NCBI RefSeq assembly: GCF_020524585.1
Contig: NZ_JAIVLK010000004.1
Span: forward strand, 62,001 to 126,000
Direction: 5' to 3'
DNA from: Celeribacter naphthalenivorans
Lineage (GTDB): Bacteria; Pseudomonadota; Alphaproteobacteria; Rhodobacterales; Rhodobacteraceae
Length of the DNA: 64,000 bases
Shown here: one piece after another, positions 26,101 through 34,546 of the stretch
Layout of the letters: every line of letters begins with the position of its first letter
How positions within the stretch are numbered: the first letter of the stretch is position 1
The notes under the pieces: generated by a model
Told to the model about the DNA's origin: nothing
What the model saw: only the letters and a program-made list of their open reading frames with translations
Database searches by the model: none
Translations under genes and position numbers: made by a program

Positions 26101-28896
26101 CTAAAATTCGTCCTCTAGGAAGGATCTCTGCCCTGTCAGGGCGATAACCGCTTGTGTTCGGTTGCTTACACCTAGCTTTTGAAAGATGTTTTTCAGGTGC
26201 CATTTCACAGTATCTACCGAGAGCGAGAGCTCTTTGGAAATCTGTGGGTTTGTGTTGCCGTCTGCGAGCAACTGAGCAATCTGCTCTTCTCGTCCAGTCA
26301 ATGGTTCCAAAAGATCTGGCTCGGATGGCACTCGACCGGTGTTATCTCTGTCGGGGGCTGCTGTGACCGCTTCCGGTCGCGCGTCAAAGGATCTGATGAG
26401 ACTTGAGCAATATGTCATTAGGTCCGGGCGTCGATCTATAAGGCGAAACTTATCCCGAGCGTCCGTCAAAATAGAGGCAATTTCCGGTCCGAGATCAATG
26501 AGTGATCTGGCGACTGCTTCAGACGAAACGACCCTCATCGTCTCCATAAGCATATCTGCAGCCTTGAGGCGCGCGCCGCTGTTGTGCAACGCGATAGCGA
26601 TAAGACCTTCGATTGTAATCAGCGTCATTTGGCGCTCACGCGCCACGGCATCTTCGCGCAATACTTCGAGCGTGGAAACTGCCTCGTCAAATCGGCCCTC
26701 GGCAATCAGAAGACGGGATTTGGCCAGTTGTGCTGATATGGCGCCAATTGTCAGGTTCTCCACAGGGACAGTGCTGGGTTCGTCTGGATCAATATTGGCG
26801 GTCTTGAGGGCAATTCGTGCGGAAACCACGTCGTCGTTGGCCAGTAAGATTCTGACGCGTTCATCTAGGATGCAGTGCCGCATGGACAACGGAAACGACC
26901 TAGCGCCCTTCGCTTCCAAATCGTTAAGTGTCTGCAGCGCCAATTTGCTTTTTTGCGTTGCCATGTGCAGCTTTGCTTCCAGCAAAGCTGCACGTTGCAG
27001 GAACAAGAGTGATCCGCTTTCTCGCACCACAGACAAAACTGGTCTCAAAACACTTTCAGCGTCTTCAAGTTGATTCCAGCCATAGTGCGTTTCGGCGATT
27101 GCCATGGAAAGAAGCGCTTCCGGGTAAGATCCGGGGCCAACATTTTGAATGACATAGTCCACCCCACGACGGAGCGAATTGGCGGCCTTGTATGGTCGGC
27201 ACAATTCGATCTCAGAAACCCCGGCCAACAGTTCAGCGTAAGCAACCCCAAACACTGAGTCATCTCGCTTGTGATTTTCATACCCAAGCCGACTTGCCTC
27301 CCGAGCGGCTGAGACATCACCGAGAATGATCTCGCTATATGCGAGAATGTTGAAGAGTGTTCCCTTTTTGAAGTCCGTCCGGTGCCTCAGTGCACGCATC
27401 GACGCCAGTACTGATTGCCGAGCCAAAGCAGACCTGCCATTCGCGCTCAAAACACCGGCCGTTAGTACTCTCAGCTCTGTTTCTAATTCGTCATCGCTAA
27501 GTCCGAGGCGCTCAGCGGTGAGCTGACCGTTTCTCACCTTACGCCTAAATGTGACCAACCTACGCATGGCGATGTCGGTGTGCGGCAAGTGAAACAAGAT
27601 CCAAATCCAATACATTTCAAGCCGCGGGCTTGCATTCAGAACTTCTTTTGGAACTTTCTTCAGAAGCACACTCAACTCTTGAATGCGGCTTGCCCGTAGA
27701 AGGTTCATCCCTTCGGTTTCAAGGATCTGCGCTGTCTTGTCGAAATTGCTCGCCTTTATCAGTTGGTCCATCGCATTTTGGTAGTCGCCTTTGCGCAGAT
27801 AGAATTCTGATGCTCGGTCGCGCAATTCCTGCAGCTCGGTTGTGTCTATCTTTGCCAGTTCGTTTTCTAGGAACTGATGGAATAGTGGGTGAAAAAAGCG
27901 AAATTCATTTGAGTTTTCCACTCGCAAAAAACCCAGATCGGCAAGCTGAACAAGCTTTGCTTCCGCATTTTGTAGCCCAGTCATTGCTGTAACTGCTTCC
28001 GGAGAAATTTTAGGCAGGCAAGCCATGTAAACTAGAACATTGGCATCCTCTTTTGCCATTCTTTCCAGAACGTCTTCCTTGAGAAAGGAGAAGAGGCCGC
28101 CTGATGTGTTTGTAATCAGTTTTCTGGGATCCGGATTGCCTGACTGTCGGTAAGACAGTGCAATGAATTGAAGCGCTACGGGCCAGCCATTCGTCAGGCT
28201 TTCTATTTGATCAATGTCGTCATTTGTAAATTCGGCGTTCATTAACTGTGTTTCCAGAAATGTGCGTATTTCTGGGGTTGTGAACCGAAGGGCCCCTCGG
28301 GCGAACTCAAAGACTTGGTCGAGCGCGCGCAGTCGAGATATCTTTAGCTCTACTTTTTCCCTAGTGGTGAAAATGAATTGCACCGATGCCGGCGCATTAT
28401 GCACAAACCATTCGATCGCAGTTTTTACTGTGGAGCTCTTGATGGACTGCAAGTCATCCAACACCAAAATGATCCGCTGGTCGAAACTTGAAATGGCTTT
28501 GCAAAGGTTTCCGAGGACGGATTTCGTCGGAGAAACCGGTGCGGACATAAGTAGGTTTTTCGTATTCTTAGAGAATGGGGCGCCAAGCTGCTCAAAGATG
28601 TCGCAAAGATTGAACAAAAAGTTGTTCAAGTCGTTGTCATCGGTGGTCAGACCGAGCCAAGCGATATGATCTCCTAAGGTTATTCGGGTGTTGACCCATT
28701 CAAGAACGGCTGTGGTCTTTCCAGACCCGGCGATGTCGCAAAGAACGATCAGGCGACGATTTGACGCTTTCTCGAACTCCTCGATCAACTCCGGCCGTGA
28801 TATCGCCCGTTTGGTAGACGGAAGCCTCGGTGTTTCAGATATGCCTTTGGGCCTAACAAAGTCGTTTGTTGGCACCTTCGAATTTTTCGGCATCAA
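26101..28896 (-). CDS. MalT-like ATP-dependent LuxR-family regulator
   Basis: A 931-residue STAND-type transcription activator. The NTPase domain near the N-terminus has the P-loop GSGKTT at about residues 57-62 and Walker B-like IILVLDDLQS. A long helical, TPR-like sensor region follows (about 340-840). The C-terminal LuxR helix-turn-helix is LTGREEQIAQLLADGNTNPQ with ISKELSLSVDTVKWHLKNIF and LGVSNRTQAV. Such proteins bind an inducer and ATP, oligomerise and activate catabolic operons. It is divergent from the aldehyde dehydrogenase operon at 29050 (about 150 bp apart), its likely target (inference). The start could be either of two adjacent ATGs. Confidence 0.88.
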   Translation of the reverse strand: MMPKNSKVPTNDFVRPKGISETPRLPSTKRAISRPELIEEFEKASNRRLIVLCDIAGSGKTTAVLEWVNTRITLGDHIAWLGLTTDDNDLNNFLFNLCDIFEQLGAPFSKNTKNLLMSAPVSPTKSVLGNLCKAISSFDQRIILVLDDLQSIKSSTVKTAIEWFVHNAPASVQFIFTTREKVELKISRLRALDQVFEFARGALRFTTPEIRTFLETQLMNAEFTNDDIDQIESLTNGWPVALQFIALSYRQSGNPDPRKLITNTSGGLFSFLKEDVLERMAKEDANVLVYMACLPKISPEAVTAMTGLQNAEAKLVQLADLGFLRVENSNEFRFFHPLFHQFLENELAKIDTTELQELRDRASEFYLRKGDYQNAMDQLIKASNFDKTAQILETEGMNLLRASRIQELSVLLKKVPKEVLNASPRLEMYWIWILFHLPHTDIAMRRLVTFRRKVRNGQLTAERLGLSDDELETELRVLTAGVLSANGRSALARQSVLASMRALRHRTDFKKGTLFNILAYSEIILGDVSAAREASRLGYENHKRDDSVFGVAYAELLAGVSEIELCRPYKAANSLRRGVDYVIQNVGPGSYPEALLSMAIAETHYGWNQLEDAESVLRPVLSVVRESGSLLFLQRAALLEAKLHMATQKSKLALQTLNDLEAKGARSFPLSMRHCILDERVRILLANDDVVSARIALKTANIDPDEPSTVPVENLTIGAISAQLAKSRLLIAEGRFDEAVSTLEVLREDAVARERQMTLITIEGLIAIALHNSGARLKAADMLMETMRVVSSEAVARSLIDLGPEIASILTDARDKFRLIDRRPDLMTYCSSLIRSFDARPEAVTAAPDRDNTGRVPSEPDLLEPLTGREEQIAQLLADGNTNPQISKELSLSVDTVKWHLKNIFQKLGVSNRTQAVIALTGQRSFLEDEF

Positions 28897-28969
28897 GCCA
28901 ATTCCTTAGTGTTGCATCCTAGCCTTGCTATGGTGAATGGCACCTTACGCTAGATGAAAAATAGCCCGA

Positions 28970-28985
28970 CCACCCGAAAGGGTGG
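28970..28985 (+). promoter_or_regulatory. GAAA-tetraloop hairpin in the ALDH leader
   Basis: CCACCC-GAAA-GGGTGG is a perfect 6-bp stem with a GNRA tetraloop, 65 bases before the aldehyde dehydrogenase start, in the divergent region shared with the MalT-like gene. It could be an RNA leader element or a DNA operator. Confidence 0.45.
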
Positions 28986-29049
28986 CTGCTCCGGCTTCCT
29001 ACCCCGCTACCGTCCCCCAACAGGTATCGGAAGTGAAGGGGCACGAAAC

Positions 29050-30537
29050 ATGCAAACAGAGCTTTACATTGATGGTACGTTTGGCCCTGCGGACGACGGT
29101 GCTACTTTTCCTGCCGTGGATCCCGCCACCGAACAAGAGTTTGCCGCCGTAGCCTCTGGTGGCGCTTCGGACATAGATCGTGCCGTCCATGCAGCGCGCA
29201 GTGCTTTTGACAGCGGTGTTTGGTCCGGGCTCTCTCCCATCGTCCGTGCGGCCTTTTTGCGGAAAATTGCGCAAGGCATCATCGAGAACCTAGACAGGCT
29301 TTCGCGACTTGAGACCCAGGATAACGGCAAGCCGTTGCCCGAGGCCAAGTGGGACATCGAGGATGCCGCTTTTTGTTTTGAATACTATGCCGAGATGATT
29401 GAGACCGAAGCCGGCGAGAATAGTCAACTCGTCGATGTCGGAGACAGCCGCTTCGAGAGCGCAATTCGGCGAGAGCCGGTCGGCGTTGTGGCTGCGATCA
29501 CTCCTTGGAATTTTCCAATGCTGATGGCTGTTTGGAAACTTGCCCCTGCGCTCGCCGCCGGCTGCACCGTTGTCTTGAAGCCCTCTGAGTTGTGTTCGCT
29601 GACATGTTACGAGTTGGCCAAGATCATTGATGCCGCCGGTGTGCCGAAGGGGGTATTCAATCTTGTCACGGGAATGGGGTACAGCGCAGGCGCTGCACTG
29701 ACCGCACATAAGCTTGTAGATAAAATTGCTTTCACGGGTTCGGTGGTAACCGGTGAGAAAGTGATGCAAGCGGCGTCTGTCGGCATTCGCACGGTTTCAC
29801 TTGAACTTGGGGGGAAATCTCCGCTGATCGTCTTTGATGATTGTCAGATCGACAAAGCTGTCGAATGGATCATGTTTGGGATTTTCTGGAACAAGGGCGA
29901 AGTGTGTTCCGCAACCTCTCGGGTCTTGGTGCATGAAAAGATCTACCGCAAGCTGATCGCCCGACTAAAGGCGGAAACAGAACGGATCGTCATTGGACCT
30001 GGAACTCATCAGGGCGTCAAACTTGGGCCTATTGTCTCGCGGGGCCAATACGACAAGATCTTGGCCGTCCTGCAGCGCGCGCGAAACTCAGGGGCAACTC
30101 TTCTGACGGGTGGGGGGCGGCCAAAGGGACTCGATCGCGGTTATTATATTGCGCCCACCATCTATACCGATGTGCCTTACGATGCGGAAATCTGGTGCGA
30201 CGAAATTTTTGGGCCGGTCGTTTGTCTCAACTCCTTTGAAACCGAAGCCGAAGCGATTGAATTGGCAAATGACAGTCCTTTTGGGCTGGCCGCAGCTGTA
30301 ATGTCGGATGACCTAGACCTTTGCGACCGGGTGGCCGCAAAGCTGCGCGCCGGGATCGTCTGGATCAATTGTTCGCAGCCTACATTCGTTCAGGCGCCAT
30401 GGGGTGGGTACAAAGCCTCAGGAATTGGTCGGGAGCTTGGGCGGGCAGGTTATGAAGCTTACCTCGAAACCAAACAGATAACACGTTTCGAACACACGCA
30501 AGATTGGGGCTGGTATCAAGGGGCCGAGGTCTCGTGA
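29050..30537 (+). CDS. Aldehyde dehydrogenase (betaine/aminoaldehyde type)
   Basis: A 495-residue NAD(P)-dependent aldehyde dehydrogenase. The catalytic Cys is about C286 in GEVCSATSR and the general base about E252 in SLELGGKSP; the fold motifs PWNFPMLMAVWKLAPALAAG and FTGSVVTGEKV are present. The closest-looking family members act on amino- or betaine-aldehydes (FEYYAEMIETEAGE, IFWNKGEVCSATSR), fitting a step like PuuC in amine breakdown. The start is ATG 29050; an upstream frame to 28954 runs through the hairpin and is rejected. The stop overlaps the start of the next gene by one base, an FAD oxidase that could supply its aldehyde (inference). Confidence 0.9.
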   Translation: MQTELYIDGTFGPADDGATFPAVDPATEQEFAAVASGGASDIDRAVHAARSAFDSGVWSGLSPIVRAAFLRKIAQGIIENLDRLSRLETQDNGKPLPEAKWDIEDAAFCFEYYAEMIETEAGENSQLVDVGDSRFESAIRREPVGVVAAITPWNFPMLMAVWKLAPALAAGCTVVLKPSELCSLTCYELAKIIDAAGVPKGVFNLVTGMGYSAGAALTAHKLVDKIAFTGSVVTGEKVMQAASVGIRTVSLELGGKSPLIVFDDCQIDKAVEWIMFGIFWNKGEVCSATSRVLVHEKIYRKLIARLKAETERIVIGPGTHQGVKLGPIVSRGQYDKILAVLQRARNSGATLLTGGGRPKGLDRGYYIAPTIYTDVPYDAEIWCDEIFGPVVCLNSFETEAEAIELANDSPFGLAAAVMSDDLDLCDRVAAKLRAGIVWINCSQPTFVQAPWGGYKASGIGRELGRAGYEAYLETKQITRFEHTQDWGWYQGAEVS

Positions 30538-31928
30538 TGAAAGAGCTTTCGCAACGGTTCGAAGGTGTGCGCTTCGCGCCGTTTTGGCCTGATACCACGA
30601 CACCCCCGGTGACAGCCTCCTCAATGAATGGTGAGTTGCTTTGTGATATTGCGATTGTCGGAGCCGGTTTCACAGGTCTCTGGGCGGCCTTGAAGGCGCG
30701 TGAACGTTATCCGGATGCCCGCATCGCCGTACTCGAAGGGCGCAAGTTGGCTCAGGCGGCCAGCGGGCGCTCAGGTGGATTTGCGGCGCCGTCAATTTCT
30801 CACGGCGTTATGAATGCCGTCACGCGTTGGCCCAGTGAGGCGGAAAAGCTGATCCGACTTGGGCGCGAAAATCTTAACCAGATGGAAGATGACCTTGCGA
30901 CATACGAGATTGACGCTGAATTCGAACGCAGTGGCAAACTCAATCTTGCTCGAACGCCTTGGGAGTCCGAAGGGCTTGCTTCCATGGCCGAAACCTACAA
31001 GGATTTCGGAATTGAGGGCACCTTTCTAAGCGGGAACGAACTAGACGGATGGGTTAACACGCCTCGTTATTCCGCTGGTTTGTTCGAGCCAAATTATGCC
31101 TATGTGAACCCGGCAAAGTTGGTCGTTGGGCTCGCCAGAGCGTGTATAGAACGGGGTATTTTGATCTTCGAAGGCGCGTGGGTCGATCACATCAAACAGC
31201 GCGCGGATCGTGTGCAGCTCACGACACAAAATGATTATGTACTTGCTCGAAAGGTCGTATTAGCGAGCAATGCGGATCGTCCATTGCTGGGTCGGCTGCG
31301 CAGCACGATCATTCCGATTTTTGACTATAGCATCATGACGGAGCCGCTCTCGTCGGATCAACTTTCTGCCATCGGCTGGCAGGGGCGCTATGGTGTTGCG
31401 GACAGTGGCAACCAATTTCACTATTCACGGAAGACCGAAGACAATCGTATTCTCTGGGGCGGATACGACGCCATCTATTACGCTGGTAGTAAACGGAATG
31501 ACGGGCTGCTGGATCGGTATGAAAGTTATGCGCAGCTTGAGCAGAACTTCCTGGCGACATTCCCTGAACTTTCCGACGTAAAATTTAGCTATGCTTGGGG
31601 CGGGATAATCGACACCTCCGCTCGGCTCACTCATTTCGTGGGGGCGGCCATGGGCGGACGAGTTGCATATGCTGCCGGCTTCACGGGGCAAGGAGTCACC
31701 GCCAGCCGATTTGCCGCGCTGTCAATGCTTGATCTGCTGGAGGGTGCGGAAACCGAGCGCACCTCGCTTCGTATGACCCGCAGCCTGCCTGTCCCGTTTC
31801 CGCCTGAACCGTTCCGTAATTTGGCGATCCGCTGGGCGCAAGCGGATTTGGCCAAAGAAGACGAAAACGGTCGGCGCTCCAGTTTGCTGAAATTGATGGA
31901 CCGGATCGGGATCGGTTTCGGATCGTGA
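30537..31928 (+). CDS. FAD-dependent oxidoreductase (DAO/PuuB type), first copy
   Basis: A 463-residue flavoprotein of the D-amino-acid oxidase superfamily. The FAD-binding GAGFTGLW is at about residues 42-49, after DIAIV, with the acidic ADP-ribose site VLEGRKLAQAASGRSGGF; a C-terminal block YAAGFTGQGVTASRFAAL contacts the flavin. The ordering resembles gamma-glutamylputrescine oxidase (PuuB) and related amine oxidases, which give aldehyde plus ammonia and peroxide. The start ATG overlaps the upstream aldehyde dehydrogenase stop (TGATG), so the pair is coupled. A second, divergent-in-sequence member is at 43047. The substrate is unknown. Confidence 0.85.
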   Translation: MKELSQRFEGVRFAPFWPDTTTPPVTASSMNGELLCDIAIVGAGFTGLWAALKARERYPDARIAVLEGRKLAQAASGRSGGFAAPSISHGVMNAVTRWPSEAEKLIRLGRENLNQMEDDLATYEIDAEFERSGKLNLARTPWESEGLASMAETYKDFGIEGTFLSGNELDGWVNTPRYSAGLFEPNYAYVNPAKLVVGLARACIERGILIFEGAWVDHIKQRADRVQLTTQNDYVLARKVVLASNADRPLLGRLRSTIIPIFDYSIMTEPLSSDQLSAIGWQGRYGVADSGNQFHYSRKTEDNRILWGGYDAIYYAGSKRNDGLLDRYESYAQLEQNFLATFPELSDVKFSYAWGGIIDTSARLTHFVGAAMGGRVAYAAGFTGQGVTASRFAALSMLDLLEGAETERTSLRMTRSLPVPFPPEPFRNLAIRWAQADLAKEDENGRRSSLLKLMDRIGIGFGS

Positions 31929-31961
31929 CGCTCTGCGAGATAGAAAAGAGAGGACAATTCA

Positions 31962-32321
31962 ATGCAAGAAAGCCCCAAGAACGTAGTCGCCTTTCGGGAC
32001 GCGTCGACCGATGCGGTCGACGTGATCGTGGACGATCCAGCGTTGGTGGATGTTCCCTATGTGTATCGTAGCTGGCGTCATTTTTCGGATGATGCCAAAG
32101 GTGCAGTGTCAGGGATCTGGGAGGCTGGCCCGCACCTCGAACGATGCAAATGTGATTTCGACGAGCTTTGCCATGTCCTCGAGGGAACCGTCCGGCTCAC
32201 GGATTCTGACGGAAATTCTGAAACATATTCCGCCGGTGACAGTTTCGTGGTCTCAGCAGGTTTTTCCGGGACGTGGGAAAACCTGTCCCACGTCCGCAAA
32301 GTTTTCTTCATCTTGGCCTAG
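31962..32321 (+). CDS. Cupin-domain protein
   Basis: A 119-residue single-domain cupin. FDELCHVLEGTVRLTDSDG and GDSFVVSAGFSGTWE match the two cupin boxes of the DUF861/EutQ-like group; metal ligands are partly conserved (E and H in the first box). It lies 33 bp after the FAD oxidase and is probably the third gene of the operon. Similar small cupins accompany amine and amino-acid oxidase genes, with no firm function. Confidence 0.8.
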   Translation: MQESPKNVVAFRDASTDAVDVIVDDPALVDVPYVYRSWRHFSDDAKGAVSGIWEAGPHLERCKCDFDELCHVLEGTVRLTDSDGNSETYSAGDSFVVSAGFSGTWENLSHVRKVFFILA

Positions 32322-32752
32322 GGTTTGAGGGACGCGCTTTTGACCCAATCTCGAACTGGCCATGCTCGTGAGTTTTCTCGTTCAGGTTTTGGTGCTCTTT
32401 TGAGCTTTGGCAGCATCTGTGATGAAGCCTCGTCGAGAGGCAGGGGCAAGCTCTGATGGGGCCAAGAGCCGCATCAAATCTTAGACAGCGAGCCGTCCCA
32501 AGAGAGACCCGACTTTGCGTCATTCGATCTCGCCATCCCGTTTTTGCGACTACTTCTTGGCCGGTTGGTCAGATCGAGAAACGTTGCTCGCAAATGTTCC
32601 AAGAAACTTGGTGAGCACACGTTTTCGTCAAGAGTGGGCTAGTGCTTTTGGTTCTGGCTTTGGAGGGCAAAGAAGACCGATGGCGGTTTTGGGGCGCTGA
32701 ATTTTCAGCAGAAGCTGTGTTGTTTGTCGGTTTTTTGAGCGTCGAAAAAAAA
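32322..32752. other. Gap before the amidase operon
   Basis: 430 bp without a supported gene. Short open frames (for example 32515-32700) lack start signals and family features. The right end becomes A+T-rich and leads into the palindrome cluster. Confidence 0.35.
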
Positions 32753-32895
32753 TGGCCATATGGCCAATAAAATATCTGGCCATATGGCCAATAATAATGG
32801 TCAATAATAAAGAATCGCATGATTCATATGTGTAAAAATTGAAGGTAGCGCGATAATTTTTCTGACCAATTGGCCAATAAATTCTAAATTGGCCT
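32753..32895. promoter_or_regulatory. TGGCCA palindrome cluster (operator-like)
   Basis: Two copies of TGGCCATATGGCCAATAA start at 32753 and 32777, each with a perfect 14-bp palindrome TGGCCATATGGCCA, with centres 24 bp apart. A degenerate TGGTCAATAATAA follows at 32798. Further on, GACCAATTGGCCAATAA (about 32863) and the inverted pair GGCCAAT...ATTGGCC (about 32872-32894) add more half sites. The stretch is A+T-rich and lies 140-280 bases upstream of the amidase start. It looks like a multi-site operator for the amidase-liv operon; the TetR at 39417 is a candidate binder (inference). Confidence 0.65.
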
Positions 32896-33034
32896 TTGTG
32901 TTCCTCTTGCCAGTTATTCCGCTGAGGCGGTTTGGGAGACGTGACGCGAAGGTCTTGGGGCGGTCGGTCGAGCGGATCGATTGCGGTCCACAACAGGCTG
33001 CATGCAGCAGGGAAAAGAGACAAAGGAGTCGGAT

Positions 33035-34444
33035 TTGACTGATGAACAATGGTGGCGGAAAAGCGCGCGCGAGATAGCTCGGGCCATTTCCGAAGGTAAC
33101 GTGACTGCAGTGGATGTGCTTGAATCGCACATTGCTCGAATGGACAGAGTTAATCCGGTTTTGAACGCAGTTGTCGTGGATCTACGCGATGAAGCGCGGC
33201 AGGCTGCTGTAGCCGCAGATGCGCGCCGCGCACAGGGTGGGGACCTTCCGCCGCTTCTTGGAGTTCCGATCGTGACCAAGATCAACTCTGACCAAGCTGG
33301 ACAGGCGACTTCTGATGGCGTTGTCGCTCTTGCCGATAATATCGCGGAACATGATTCTCCCCAGATCGCTAATCTTCGCAAAGCGGGCGCGGTCATTCTT
33401 GGCCGCAGCAATGCGCCAGAATTCTCGATGCGGTACCACACGGATAACCCGTTGTTCGGGGCTACCTTGAACCCTTGGGATGAGACGCGCACGCCTGGTG
33501 GGTCGAGCGGCGGTTCAGGTGTCGCAGTCGCTACGGGGATGGTGCCGATTGCTCACGGCAACGACATTGGTGGATCGCTGCGCTTCCCGTCGTTTGCCGC
33601 TGGAACCGTTGCGCTGAAGCCGAGTGTGGGTGTCGTTCCTGAATATTGCCCGACCCATGGCTCTGAATGGAACCCGGCAGTGAAGATACTGCATTCACAA
33701 GGCGTCATATGCCGGAATATGGCTGACGCACAGCTGGCTCATGAGGTCCTGATCGCACGCGATCCGCGTGATCCGTGGTGGGTGCCGAGTATGCCGCGGT
33801 CTGATGCCGGAGTGAAGCCAAAAATTGCTGTTTGCGTGGACCCGGGAGGCTTTGGGACCGATGAGCCCGTTGCGCAGGCTATTACGACGGCAGCCGAGGC
33901 TCTCGCGGCGGCGGGTTATGATGTGACGGTTGTAGATGACCTCCCGCGTATTCCCGATGTTCTCCGCGTTGCGGCGGCCCTTATGCGCGGTGAGTTGACG
34001 CAAGGGGCGGAAGCTATGGCGGAAATCGCGGGCCCTGATTTCAAACGTATTCTGAGCATCATGGTCGCAAACGCGTCCGATGACCTTGGTCAATATCTCG
34101 CGGCATTCCGGGAACGAACAGAGATTATGCGCGAAATTGATCTTTTCCTCGAAGACTTTCCGATTGTTCTCTCTCCCTCTGCCTCAGCGCTGGCTTTCCA
34201 GGTCGAGGATGAAGCACCGGACGCGATGGGGCAGGGCAAAATTGCCGCGCAGAACCGTATGCTTTTGACGGGCAATCTTACGGGATTGCCAGCTCTCGCC
34301 GTTCCCGTGGGAGTTCATCGGGGTATCCCGGTCGGTGTTCAGCTTATGGGGCGCCGTTTTTTCGATCGCGACCTTCTCGCCGCTGGCGCAGATCTGGAAG
34401 CCCAACTGAACTTCTCGCTCACCGAACTCTGGGAGCGCATGTAA
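33035..34444 (+). CDS. Amidase (amidase-signature family)
   Basis: An amidase-signature hydrolase of about 469 residues. The Ser-cisSer-Lys triad is visible: Lys in VTKINSD (about K82), cis-Ser in GGSSGGSG (about S157) and the nucleophile in GNDIGGSLRFP (about S181), spaced as in the family. It would cleave a carboxamide in the cytoplasm. The start is uncertain: TTG at 33035 has AAAGGAG 6-7 bases before it, while the in-frame ATG at 33002 has no such site. It lies upstream of a complete amide/branched-chain-type ABC importer with the same orientation (102 bp to its binding protein), suggesting the importer brings the amide substrate. Similar neighbourhoods occur in nitrile and amide users (family knowledge). 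Confidence 0.87.
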   Translation: MTDEQWWRKSAREIARAISEGNVTAVDVLESHIARMDRVNPVLNAVVVDLRDEARQAAVAADARRAQGGDLPPLLGVPIVTKINSDQAGQATSDGVVALADNIAEHDSPQIANLRKAGAVILGRSNAPEFSMRYHTDNPLFGATLNPWDETRTPGGSSGGSGVAVATGMVPIAHGNDIGGSLRFPSFAAGTVALKPSVGVVPEYCPTHGSEWNPAVKILHSQGVICRNMADAQLAHEVLIARDPRDPWWVPSMPRSDAGVKPKIAVCVDPGGFGTDEPVAQAITTAAEALAAAGYDVTVVDDLPRIPDVLRVAAALMRGELTQGAEAMAEIAGPDFKRILSIMVANASDDLGQYLAAFRERTEIMREIDLFLEDFPIVLSPSASALAFQVEDEAPDAMGQGKIAAQNRMLLTGNLTGLPALAVPVGVHRGIPVGVQLMGRRFFDRDLLAAGADLEAQLNFSLTELWERM

Positions 34445-34546
34445 CCGGTTTCGCCGGAGGAGATACGTCTCACTCCGGCGAGATCCCAACTTACACACGA
34501 ATAGACCCACGACACGTGGGCTTCCACACCAACAGGATGGAACAAA

